Source: Haliea sp963974125 (GTDB lineage Bacteria; Pseudomonadota; Gammaproteobacteria; Pseudomonadales; Halieaceae). From it: a stretch of DNA of 64,000 bases. Under the pieces are notes generated by a model that was given only the letters and a program-made list of their open reading frames with translations, did not search any database and was not told the origin of the DNA. The translations under genes and the position numbers were made by a program. The stretch spans positions 138,908 to 202,907 of the forward strand of contig CAXBCH010000001.1 of the NCBI GenBank assembly GCA_963974125.1, given 5' to 3'. The number at the start of each line of letters is the position of its first letter. Position 1 is the first letter of the stretch. This document shows positions 7,343 through 16,011 of the stretch, one piece after another.

Positions 7343-10300
7343 ATGGAGGGGACAGACGTGGATTCGACGCCCGACGCAATTTTGGCAGAGCCCTGGGCCC
7401 AGGAACTGCTGGAGCAGTGGGGAGAGCACGCATTGCACTGGCTGCTGGCCCGGCGTCTGGATGAGCCGGAGGAGAAGGTCTTCGCCCTGGCCCGCGACCG
7501 CCTGCAGAGAACCAGCGCGACACTGACGGAAGAGGAGGTTCATCTTGGCTCGCGCCACATGCTGGGAGGTGTTGTGGCAGATGACCTGGCAGACTTCATT
7601 GATGAAGAAATCGTCCTGACCTCGGTTGATGATTCCCGGGGGATCTACGGCAATCAGCAGCGCGACGGCGAGCCCAGGCTGGAGGGCATCAGGCATGAAT
7701 TCATCGCTGTGCGCCATGTACACGCAGATAGCCGGGACCCCCGGGAAACTGACCTCAGCCACCTGGAGGGTGTCGACCTGCTGAATCTCGGACCGCCACC
7801 GGTGATACTGTATGCGGATGCGGTCGATCAGGAAGCGGAGTTGGCCGCTGCCGTCGCCGCCGCGGATTCCCGGGCCGGCAGCGACGAAGCGCCCCCTGCC
7901 AGCGAAAGTCCGACATCAACCCTGGCCGGGGAGCCCGGGCCTGAGCCTGAGCCTGAGCTGCCGCCGGAGCCTGTGCCCGAGCCGGAGCCTGCGCCCGAAC
8001 CTGCGCCCGAACCTGAGCCCGAACCTGAGCCCGAGCCGGCGATCTTCCAGGTCGAAACCGAGACCCCGGAGCCAGCCCCGGAGCCTGCGCCGGCCGCCCT
8101 GGATGCGGCAACCGCAGACCTGTCCTGGTGCGTGCCAAGCGACATCACGTTCAACTTCAGCACCCGCGGCGGCAGCGAACTGTTCCAGGATTTCCTCGAT
8201 GCGTTTATCGAGGAAGCAGGCATGGAGCTGGAGAAGCTGGAAGATGCCATCGGTGCCTGGGAGCGGGATCCCGCCGGAGTTGAGGCGCCGAAGACGGTGT
8301 CCCGGGTTCTGCATACGCTGAAGGGCATCGCCAAGGGTGTTGGCCTGCAGCGCTACGGTACGCTGATCCACAATTTCGAGACGCTGCTGGATCGTCTCCC
8401 CTGCCCGCCGGGCGACGAGCAGCAGTTCTTCCGTATCGTCAATGGGTGGCTGGATGCCGCGGTGCGGGGCTACGACCATATCCAGGCTTCCCGCCTTGAC
8501 GTTGCCAGCGAATTGCCGACGCAGGGTGGCGCCCCTGCACCCGGAGCCACCGCGCCAGCGTCAGCGGCTCCGCAGCTGCAACCGCTGGCAGCAAGCGATC
8601 GTCGCGAAGACAAACAGATTGCCGATGCAGGCGCCCAGGCTTTGGGCGCGCAGCAAACCATACGCATCAGCCCCGACGCCCTGGACTACCTGCTCAACCT
8701 CGGCAACGAAGTGCAGAAGCTCGGTGTGCGTGCCTCGCAGAGCACCCTGCAGAGCAAGCGTGCCACCGGCGAGCTGTTGGGCCGTCTCGGCTCCCTGCGG
8801 ACCCACATCGGCAGGATATCCGACCGCGCCCTGCTCAGCGTGACAGCCCATGGCGGTCCGCCCAGCAGCAATCTCGATGCGCTGGAAATGGACCAGTACT
8901 CCGACATGCACGAGGCAGCCAGTATCCTGCGCGAGGCGGTGGACGATCTCGATGAGCTGGCCCGCCTTGCCAGCCGCCACACCTCTGCCGCGGAAGTGCT
9001 GTTGAAGCAGCAGGCGGGCATGGTCGGTACCCTGGGGTCTTCCATCCGCGCGGCTCGGGTGGTGCCAGTGTCCCGCTTGATGCCGGGCCTGCGCCGTATC
9101 GTCCGCACCGTCAGTGCCGAGTTGGGCAAGGCCGTGATCTTCCGGGTCGTGAACGAGGCCGGCAAGCTGGACCGCGACAGTCACGCCTGCTGCCAGATCA
9201 TACTCGAGCACATGGTGCGCAACGCTCTCGACCACGGTATCGAAGCCCCCGGCGAGCGCGTCGCTGCCGGCAAGCCCGACACGGGCGTGATCAGTATCGA
9301 TGTCCGCAAGCAGGGCCCGGACTACGTTATCTCCCTGAGCGATGACGGTCGCGGCATCGATCCCCAGCGGATGCGGGAGCAGGCCCGCAAGAAAGGCCTG
9401 GACCTGGATCCCGACAGCCTCACCGACCGGGAAGCACAGCGCCTGATATTCCATCGCGGTTTCTCCACCGCGGCGGTGGTCAGCGAGATCTCCGGGCGCG
9501 GTGTCGGCATGGACATCGTGCTCGGTGAACTGCAACGAATCGGTGGCGATATCGAGATAGAGTCCCGGCCCGGCCGCGGCAGTACTTTCCGGATTCGTAT
9601 CCCCTCCAATATCAGCGTCAATGGCGCCCTCCTGGTCACAGTCGCCGATACGGCCTACGCGATTCCCTTCGACGGCTTGATCGGTGTCGAACATGTTCCG
9701 GTGGCGGAGTTTCTGGAAGCGGTTGAACAGCGTGCGCAGCTGCCCCTGCTGGGCCGGCGCTGTGAACCTTCCTACCTGGGGGCCCTGTGCTCTGGCAGCC
9801 CCCTGCCCGACCGGGACCATTGGGGGGCCACGGTACCGGTCATCATCGCCGGCAGCGAACAGCGCTACATGGCGATTGCGGTTGACCGGGTCGAGCAGGC
9901 CCTGGAGCTGGTAATACGCTCCCTCGGCAGCCAGTTCGCAAATCTGCCCTGGGTGGCCGGAGGCACCACCAGTGCCGACGGTCGCGCGATTGTAGCTCTG
10001 AACCTCAATCTGCTGGTGAGCAGCGAGCCGCAACAGGGGCTGGCCTCACTGGCGCTGGAGCCGGTAGCCGATGTCAATCTGCTGGTGATGGTGGTCGATG
10101 ACTCCCGCACTCAGCGCATGGTCGCCACCAGCCAATTGCAGGGCCTGGGCCTGGAGACCATCACCGCGGAAAACGGCCTCGCCGCGATGGAGCTGCTGGC
10201 CAGTTCCCATCGACTGCCGGACGTCATCCTGCTGGATATTGAAATGCCGGTGAAAGATGGCATCCAGACTTTGCGCGAGATTCGCCGCTCGGAGCGGCTG

Positions 10301-10462
10301 CAGTCGATCCCAGTGATCATGGTCACCTCCCGTACCGGTCCCAAGCACCGCGCACTGGCGGAACAGGCCGGCTGTAGCGGCTACATGGGCAAACCCTTCA
10401 ATTTTCCCCTGCTGGTAGAACAGATCGCGCAGCTCACCGGCCATTCCCTGCAAATGCCCTGA
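7343..10462 (+). CDS. chpA: ChpA-like hybrid CheA histidine kinase
   Basis: About 1039 residues. In order: an unrecognised segment (1 to about 195), a Glu-Pro linker (about 196-250), an Hpt domain with H324 in LHTLKG, a dimerisation helix pair, a kinase domain with NALDHGIE, DDGRGID and SGRGVGMDIV, a CheW-like domain (about 756-905), and a complete receiver domain (about 913-1035) with a DD pair, LLDIEMP aspartate and GKPF lysine. All ATP-binding boxes look intact, so it should be active. It is much shorter than Pseudomonas ChpA, which has many Hpt domains. I prefer the ATG 11 bases after the upstream stop; a TTG at 7313 would overlap that gene. Confidence 0.85.
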   Translation: MEGTDVDSTPDAILAEPWAQELLEQWGEHALHWLLARRLDEPEEKVFALARDRLQRTSATLTEEEVHLGSRHMLGGVVADDLADFIDEEIVLTSVDDSRGIYGNQQRDGEPRLEGIRHEFIAVRHVHADSRDPRETDLSHLEGVDLLNLGPPPVILYADAVDQEAELAAAVAAADSRAGSDEAPPASESPTSTLAGEPGPEPEPELPPEPVPEPEPAPEPAPEPEPEPEPEPAIFQVETETPEPAPEPAPAALDAATADLSWCVPSDITFNFSTRGGSELFQDFLDAFIEEAGMELEKLEDAIGAWERDPAGVEAPKTVSRVLHTLKGIAKGVGLQRYGTLIHNFETLLDRLPCPPGDEQQFFRIVNGWLDAAVRGYDHIQASRLDVASELPTQGGAPAPGATAPASAAPQLQPLAASDRREDKQIADAGAQALGAQQTIRISPDALDYLLNLGNEVQKLGVRASQSTLQSKRATGELLGRLGSLRTHIGRISDRALLSVTAHGGPPSSNLDALEMDQYSDMHEAASILREAVDDLDELARLASRHTSAAEVLLKQQAGMVGTLGSSIRAARVVPVSRLMPGLRRIVRTVSAELGKAVIFRVVNEAGKLDRDSHACCQIILEHMVRNALDHGIEAPGERVAAGKPDTGVISIDVRKQGPDYVISLSDDGRGIDPQRMREQARKKGLDLDPDSLTDREAQRLIFHRGFSTAAVVSEISGRGVGMDIVLGELQRIGGDIEIESRPGRGSTFRIRIPSNISVNGALLVTVADTAYAIPFDGLIGVEHVPVAEFLEAVEQRAQLPLLGRRCEPSYLGALCSGSPLPDRDHWGATVPVIIAGSEQRYMAIAVDRVEQALELVIRSLGSQFANLPWVAGGTTSADGRAIVALNLNLLVSSEPQQGLASLALEPVADVNLLVMVVDDSRTQRMVATSQLQGLGLETITAENGLAAMELLASSHRLPDVILLDIEMPVKDGIQTLREIRRSERLQSIPVIMVTSRTGPKHRALAEQAGCSGYMGKPFNFPLLVEQIAQLTGHSLQMP
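7927..8085 (+). repeat. Glu-Pro-rich repeat encoding a CheA linker
   Basis: A run of GAGCCT/GAGCCC/GAACCT hexamers encodes an alternating Glu-Pro/Ala-Pro tract inside the hybrid CheA. Such tracts form stiff, extended spacers. Here it separates the unassigned N-terminal segment from the Hpt domain. The hexamer repeats are prone to length change by slippage. Confidence 0.85.
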
Positions 10463-10463
10463 C

Positions 10464-10898
10464 ATGGAGCCATTGACCACCGATCCCGGCGTGCCTTGCG
10501 TGCTGCTGCCATGCAGTAACGGGGACACCTGGGCGGTACCCCTGAACAGCGTCGCCGAGGTTCTGGTTGACGGTGAAGTACGCTCGGGACGTCTGCGCTG
10601 GCGCGGTCGCGAATTGCCGGTATATCCACCGGCGCCAGCGGAGCAGAGCAGCGGCCTCCACGCGGTGATGCGGGGTCTGGGGGAGTTGGCAGGCGACTAC
10701 TGGGCGCTGGGCCTGCGCTATCGCAGTCTGACGTACCTGCGGTTGACGGAGTCCGATCTCGCCGAGCCGGCAGAGGGGGACACCGTTACAGCCGGCACCC
10801 TGGCGGTCTTTGCGCTGGCGGGAGATATCTGTGTGATACCGGATCTCGGCGCCCTGCAGGCGAGCCTCGCGGCCGGGCCCGGGCAGCTTTCCCGGTAA
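10464..10898 (+). CDS. Short CheW-like protein closing the chemosensory operon
   Basis: A 144-residue protein starting one base after the CheA stop. Its N-terminal half resembles a CheW subdomain (VLLPCSNGDTWAVPLNSVAEVL, then a second strand set around LRWRGRELPVY). It occupies the place of ChpC, the second CheW-like protein of the Pseudomonas Pil-Chp cluster. The match is weaker than for the first CheW gene, and the glycine-rich core motif is eroded. It may link a different receptor to the kinase. An inactive adaptor is also possible. Confidence 0.55.
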   Translation: MEPLTTDPGVPCVLLPCSNGDTWAVPLNSVAEVLVDGEVRSGRLRWRGRELPVYPPAPAEQSSGLHAVMRGLGELAGDYWALGLRYRSLTYLRLTESDLAEPAEGDTVTAGTLAVFALAGDICVIPDLGALQASLAAGPGQLSR

Positions 10899-11094
10899 AA
10901 TTCTGGCAGGACGGGCGCGAAACCCGGCGCCAATAGCCGCCAATCTGTAAAAAAATGGCCGCCTGGGGTGGCCTCCCGTGAATCTGTGCCGAAAAACACT
11001 TGGCACCGGATTGTCAGCGCTCCATTGCTGGCCTTAACTGTCGTCACTGTCGCTCAGACAGGGAAAGGAATTCGGCAATTGCAAGGGGGCCGTC

Positions 11095-11430
11095 ATGTTG
11101 ACCATCACACCCACCGCTGTGCTGGGGCGCAGCCAGAGCCAGGACCTGGAGGTCTTTGCTGTTATCGACGGGCGCAAGGTATTTTTGCCCGAAGACGCAC
11201 ACTACGTCATGCAGGATCGTCGCGGTCTGTGGTTTTACAGCAAGCGCAAACCGCGCCTCTCCGAAGGCGACTGGACTCCGAACAAGACCAGTATTGCCTG
11301 CGTCACCGACCGGGGTTGTGTGCGGGTGCTGAAAACTGAGCCCGCCGCCACCTGGCTGGAGACCTGCCAGCGTACCATCCGCATGGTCGCCCGCGATGGT
11401 CGTCGCCGGCCGGCCGACGACGCCGTCTGA
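11095..11430 (+). CDS. Unknown 111-residue protein
   Basis: I do not recognise this protein. It is a small, basic, soluble-looking chain with no signal peptide and a mixed alpha/beta pattern. The N-terminal half has a strand-rich look (LEVFAVIDGRKVFLP), and the C-terminus carries two cysteines and an Arg-rich tail. A strong AAGGGGG ribosome binding site precedes the ATG, supporting real translation. It lies 196 bases after the chemosensory operon on the same strand and converges on rmuC with a gap of only three bases. Confidence 0.55.
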   Translation: MLTITPTAVLGRSQSQDLEVFAVIDGRKVFLPEDAHYVMQDRRGLWFYSKRKPRLSEGDWTPNKTSIACVTDRGCVRVLKTEPAATWLETCQRTIRMVARDGRRRPADDAV

Positions 11431-11433
11431 GAC

Positions 11434-12786
11434 TCAACCGGAGGAACCCTCCGTCGACGCTGCTGGATCCTCTCCCGCAGCTTCGGTAGCGAACGCGAGA
11501 CGATCGGTATCAATATCGAGGTGCAGGGGTTCGAGGGCGGGCATGGTCTTGCTGGTAGCGGTGGATAACTGCTGGAAACGGTCGACCTTGCCGGCGAGGC
11601 CCTGCTTGCCGCTCAAGCTGATGACGGTACTGTTGTAGTGATTGGCAGCCGCCTGCAGGGTATTGCCGAGGCGCTGCAGGCGCTCCGCCACGGTGCAGAC
11701 CTGGTTGTAGAGATCGCCGGCGCTGCGGCTGATTTCCCGGGCTTCCCGGTTGCTGCGCTCCACGATCCAGAGGTTGGCCACGGTGCGCAGCACGGGCATC
11801 AGGGTGGTGTGTGAAACCAGTACCACGCCGCGCTGGTAACCGTAATTGAACAGCTCGCGGTTGTGGCGCATGGCCTCGATCCAGGCGGGTTCCACCGGCA
11901 TGAACATGAGCACGAAGTCGGGGCTGCCCAGGCCCGGCAGGTTGGCGTAGGCCTTCCCTGCCAGGTCGTCGAGATGCTGGCGCACGGCACGGACGTGGGC
12001 TTCCAGCAGCGCAAGGCGCTGCTCTTCCGATTCCGCGGCGACCGCCCGCTCATAATCCACCAGCGATACCTTGCTGTCGATGACCAGGTGGCGGTTGTCC
12101 GGCAGTTTGATCAGTACATCCGGCAGCCGCCGCCTGCCCTCTTCATCGCGAAAGGCGGCCTGGGTCTCATAGTGCTCCCCCGCGACCAGTCCGGCCAGTT
12201 CCAGGGTCCGCTCCAGCTGTGCCTCGCCCCAGTTGCCGGTGGTCTTGTTGTCGCCTTTCAGGGCGCTGGCCAGGTTACTGGCCTGCGAGCTCATCTGCAG
12301 GCCTACATCCAGCACCTTGCGCAGCTCTCCCTCCAGCAGGGCGTGACCTTTCAGTGATTCCGAGTGAACCTGGTCAATGCGCTGCTGAAAGCCGGTGATC
12401 TGCTCGCGAAAGGGTTGCAGCAGATCGTTCAGCGTTGCCCGACTGCTGTCATTGAACTGCTTGCCCCGGGCTTCAAAGATGCGGTTGGCGAGGTTTTCGA
12501 ACTCCAGCTTCAGTTGCGCGCGGTTTTCCTGGAGCAGCTGCAGCTGTGCCTTGTGCTGGCGCTCGTGCTCGCGCTGGCGCGCCAGCAGCCGGTCGTACTC
12601 GCTGCGCAGGGCCTGGTGGCGGTTGCCGAGTTGAGTCAACCGCTGTGCCTGTTCGCTGTTTTGCTGCTGCAGTTGGCGCAGCCGCATCATCAGCGCCGCG
12701 GCTGCGCCCAGCGCCAGACCCGCGAGCAGGGCTGCCGCGGGGAGTATCCAGGACGGGTCGATAACCGGAATCGGGATTTCTGGCAT
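11434..12786 (-). CDS. rmuC: DNA recombination protein RmuC
   Basis: This 450-residue protein has the RmuC layout: one N-terminal transmembrane helix (about residues 13-35), a coiled coil to about 115, then the RmuC domain. That domain contains RRLPDVLIKLPDNRHLVIDSK, whose D...DSK arrangement matches the PD-(D/E)XK nuclease-like core of the family. RmuC limits inversion and recombination at short repeats, acting as a membrane-anchored DNA-processing factor. The gene stands alone on the minus strand between the unknown small gene and glyS. Confidence 0.92.
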   Translation of the reverse strand: MPEIPIPVIDPSWILPAAALLAGLALGAAAALMMRLRQLQQQNSEQAQRLTQLGNRHQALRSEYDRLLARQREHERQHKAQLQLLQENRAQLKLEFENLANRIFEARGKQFNDSSRATLNDLLQPFREQITGFQQRIDQVHSESLKGHALLEGELRKVLDVGLQMSSQASNLASALKGDNKTTGNWGEAQLERTLELAGLVAGEHYETQAAFRDEEGRRRLPDVLIKLPDNRHLVIDSKVSLVDYERAVAAESEEQRLALLEAHVRAVRQHLDDLAGKAYANLPGLGSPDFVLMFMPVEPAWIEAMRHNRELFNYGYQRGVVLVSHTTLMPVLRTVANLWIVERSNREAREISRSAGDLYNQVCTVAERLQRLGNTLQAAANHYNSTVISLSGKQGLAGKVDRFQQLSTATSKTMPALEPLHLDIDTDRLAFATEAAGEDPAASTEGSSG

Positions 12787-12860
12787 GCTGTCTCCTGTAC
12801 CTCGCCGTCAGTACCCTGGCTGGCAGGGTGCCAGTGTATCGTACCGGCGAGGCCAACGGC

Positions 12861-14942
12861 TCAGCGAGCAACGACCAGTTGGGAGATATCCGCAACCTGC
12901 AGGAACATTTGCCGCAGGGTATAGAGCAGGTTGAGCCGGTTGCGGCGCAGGGCGTCATCTTCCGTGTTCACCATGACCTGCTCGAAAAAGGCGTCGACGG
13001 GAGCCTGCAGTTCGGCCAGACAGCTCAACGCTTCGGCGTAGGCGCCCTGTTGCAGATGGCCGCTGCTGACGCCCGCCAGTTCCGTCATCCGCGTCGCCAA
13101 CGCCTGTTCCGCGGGATCCTGCAGTAGCCGGGCATCAACCTCACCGAACTCGAAGCCGGCATCAAGCTTGTCCAGAATGTTGCTGACCCGCTTGTTGGCT
13201 GCCGCCAGCGCGGCGGCCTCCGGCAGTTGACTGAAAGCGTGCACCGCGTGGACCCGGCGCTGTATGTCCAGCGGCCGGCTGGGGCTGTTGGCGCTGACGG
13301 CGCGGAACACCTCGATCGGGATGGACTCCTCCTCGTACCAGGCGCGGAATCGCTCCAGCATGTACTCCAGCACCTGCTCGCCGGTGCCCGGGGCCAGGGT
13401 CTTGCCGGCGTAGCCCGCGACGGCGAGGCGCAGGCAGTCGCGCAGATCCAGGTCCAGCGACTTCTCCACCAGGATGCGCAGCACGGCGAGTGAGGCCCGG
13501 CGCAAGGCAAAGGGATCCCTGGAGCCGGTGGGCGGCTGGCCGATGCCGAAGATGCCGACCAGGGTGTCCAGCCGGTCGGCCAGGCCGACGGCAACGGCAG
13601 TCGGATTCTCGGGCAGACGGTCGCCGGCGAAGCGCGGCCAGTACTGCTGCTCCATGGCGTCTGCAACGCCATCGGGTTCGCCATCGTGCCGTGCGTAGTA
13701 AGCGCCCGCTATCCCCTGCATATCCGCAAACTCGAGGACCATCTCGGTACCGAGGTCAGCCTTGCAGAGCAGGCCGGCGCGCTCCGCGGCCGCCACGGGG
13801 CCGCCCAGCATGCCTGCCAATCGGCCCGCCAGCGCGGAAATCCGTCGCGACTTGTCGTAAACCGTGCCCAGTTTTTGCTGGAACACGATATTGCGCAGGC
13901 CATCGACGCGGCTGTGCAGCGGCCGCTTCTTGTCGGTTTCGAAGAAGAATGCAGCGTCACTCAGGCGCGGCCGGATGACCCGCTCATTGCCGCGAATGAC
14001 CTGGACCGGGTCGCTGCTCTCGATATTGCAGATGGTGATGAAGTGCGGCAGCAGACGACCCTTGTCGTCCACCAGGTGAAAATATTTCTGGTGCTCCTTC
14101 ATTGAGGAGATCAGAGCTTCCGCGGGCACCGCCAGGAAGCGCTCCTCGAAATTGCCGGTCAGGGCCACGGGCCACTCGACCAGCCCGGTAACTTCATCCA
14201 GCAGGTCCGGGTCGATGACCGCGGTGGCCTTGAGTGCGCTGGCCTCCACCTCCACCTGCGCCCGAATCATCTCCCGGCGCTCGTCGAAGCCGGCGATGAC
14301 GTGGGCCTCGGCGAGAGCGCTGGCATAGTCTTCCGGCCGTTGCAGGGTAATGCTGCCAGTGCTGTGGAAACGGTGGCCGCGGGTGGTGTTGCCGGTGGCC
14401 AGGCCCAGGATTTCGCCGTGGTCGCAGTCACTGCCGAGCATGGCGACCACCCAGTGCACCGGGCGCACGAACTCGACCCGGGAGGCACCCCAGCGCATGC
14501 GCTTGGCAATCGGCAGATCGCGAATGCTGTCGTGAATGATGTCGTTCAGACAGTCGCGGGTCGCGGCGCCGCGAACGGTATTGCGCAGGCACAGGCGCGG
14601 GCCCTTGGGAGTATCCACGACGGACAGGGCTTCCGGCTCCAGGCCCTGCTTGCGGGCAAAGCCGAGGGCCGCCGGCGTCCACTCGCCCTGTTCGTCCCGG
14701 GCCTTGTCGGCGGGGGGGCCCTGGATTTCCTGCTCCCGATCCGGCGCCTGCAGGGTGACATCGCGGATCAGCACCGCCAGGCGCCGGGGGGCGGCAAACC
14801 ATTCCACTTCGCCGTGGCCCAGTTGTCGCTGGCCGAGGCCGGCGACAATGCCGTCGCGGAAGGCGATGCCGAGGGTCTTCAGGGACCGGGGCGGGAGCTC
14901 TTCGGTTCCCAGTTCTACCAGCAGGGTCTCGGTATTGCTCAC
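12861..14942 (-). CDS. glyS: Glycine--tRNA ligase beta subunit
   Basis: A 693-residue beta chain of the bacterial heterotetrameric glycyl-tRNA synthetase, close to the usual length of about 690. It begins with the conserved LLVELGTEELPP and contains LGFARKQGL and the HD-like segment EMVLEFADMQGIAG. The beta subunit supplies tRNA recognition and an anticodon-binding C-terminal domain. The start is GTG, overlapping the glyQ stop by four bases (GTGA), so the two subunits are translated in a coupled 1:1 fashion. Confidence 0.97.
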   Translation of the reverse strand: MSNTETLLVELGTEELPPRSLKTLGIAFRDGIVAGLGQRQLGHGEVEWFAAPRRLAVLIRDVTLQAPDREQEIQGPPADKARDEQGEWTPAALGFARKQGLEPEALSVVDTPKGPRLCLRNTVRGAATRDCLNDIIHDSIRDLPIAKRMRWGASRVEFVRPVHWVVAMLGSDCDHGEILGLATGNTTRGHRFHSTGSITLQRPEDYASALAEAHVIAGFDERREMIRAQVEVEASALKATAVIDPDLLDEVTGLVEWPVALTGNFEERFLAVPAEALISSMKEHQKYFHLVDDKGRLLPHFITICNIESSDPVQVIRGNERVIRPRLSDAAFFFETDKKRPLHSRVDGLRNIVFQQKLGTVYDKSRRISALAGRLAGMLGGPVAAAERAGLLCKADLGTEMVLEFADMQGIAGAYYARHDGEPDGVADAMEQQYWPRFAGDRLPENPTAVAVGLADRLDTLVGIFGIGQPPTGSRDPFALRRASLAVLRILVEKSLDLDLRDCLRLAVAGYAGKTLAPGTGEQVLEYMLERFRAWYEEESIPIEVFRAVSANSPSRPLDIQRRVHAVHAFSQLPEAAALAAANKRVSNILDKLDAGFEFGEVDARLLQDPAEQALATRMTELAGVSSGHLQQGAYAEALSCLAELQAPVDAFFEQVMVNTEDDALRRNRLNLLYTLRQMFLQVADISQLVVAR

Positions 14943-15883
14943 GCGCTTGCCTCCTTGCTCGCTGTCGCCAGGACTTCCTGCCGCAGGCGCTCCTCCGCCA
15001 TGGGGAAGCCGAGCGCTGCCCGGGCATCGAAATAGGCCTGCGCCACTCCCCGCGCCAGGGTGCGGACCCGCAGGATGTAGCGCTGGCGCTCGGTGACCGA
15101 GATGGCGTGGCGCGCATCCAGCATGTTGAACGTGTGGGAGGCCTTCATCACCATTTCATAGGCCGGCAGCGGCAGGTTGAGTTCGATCAGTCGCAGGGCC
15201 TCGCGCTCGCAGTAGTCGAACTGGGCGAACAGCCAGTCGGTATCCGCCTCCTCGAAGTTGTAGCGCGACATCTCCACCTCGTTCTGGTGGTAGACATCGC
15301 CGTAGGTGACCGTGCCCGAAGGGCCACGGGCCCAGACCAGGTCGTAGATGCTGTCCACCGCCTGCAGGTACATGGCGATGCGCTCCAGGCCGTAGGTAAT
15401 CTCGCCGGTGACCGGGTAGCACTCCAGGCCGCCGGCCTGCTGGAAATAGGTGAACTGGGTTACTTCCATACCGTTGAGCCACACCTCCCAGCCCAGCCCC
15501 CAGGCGCCGAGGGTGGGCGACTCCCAGTTGTCCTCGACGAAACGAATATCGTGCACGGCGCTGTCGATACCCAGGGCCTGCAGGGACTGCAGGTACAGGT
15601 CCTGGAACTCCGCCGGGGACGGCTTCATCACTACCTGGAACTGGTAGTAGTGCTGCAGGCGGTTGGGGTTCTCGCCGTAGCGGCCGTCGGTGGGCCGGCG
15701 GCTGGGCTGGACATAGGCGGCGTTCCAGCTCTCCGGGCCGATGGCGCGGAGGAACGTGGCGGGATGAAAGGTGCCGGCGCCGACTTCCATGTCCAGGGGC
15801 TGCAGGACCACGCAGCCCTGCCCCGCCCAGAATTGTTGCAGGGTGAGAATCAGATCCTGGAAAGTCGTCGGGGCTGTGGGCAC
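14939..15883 (-). CDS. glyQ: Glycine--tRNA ligase alpha subunit
   Basis: The alpha chain holds the class II catalytic core that activates glycine. Conserved landmarks are FQDLILTLQQFWAGQGC, PLDMEVGAGT, YVQPSRRPTDGRYGENPNR and FVEDNWESPTLGAWG. I place the start at a GTG seven bases after an AGG ribosome binding element, giving 314 residues (Escherichia coli GlyQ has 303). A second GTG two codons upstream is also possible, and the reading frame stays open further upstream without family similarity. It is the first gene of the glyQ-glyS operon. Confidence 0.95.
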   Translation of the reverse strand: MPTAPTTFQDLILTLQQFWAGQGCVVLQPLDMEVGAGTFHPATFLRAIGPESWNAAYVQPSRRPTDGRYGENPNRLQHYYQFQVVMKPSPAEFQDLYLQSLQALGIDSAVHDIRFVEDNWESPTLGAWGLGWEVWLNGMEVTQFTYFQQAGGLECYPVTGEITYGLERIAMYLQAVDSIYDLVWARGPSGTVTYGDVYHQNEVEMSRYNFEEADTDWLFAQFDYCEREALRLIELNLPLPAYEMVMKASHTFNMLDARHAISVTERQRYILRVRTLARGVAQAYFDARAALGFPMAEERLRQEVLATASKEASA

Positions 15884-16011
15884 GGTCACACCTGTTCGCG
15901 GTTTGCAAAAAAGCTGGGTAGTATACAGGCACTTCGGCCCGCATTGCATGCGGGCCTGACCCTTCCCGGAAGTGTACCAACGGCCCGGCATGAGCCGGCG
16001 ACAGGAGCGGC

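Noticed and set aside
8561..10033. 490-codon minus-strand frame opposite the CheA kinase domain
   Set aside because: The plus strand carries intact kinase and receiver motifs; this frame is a shadow of their codon bias.
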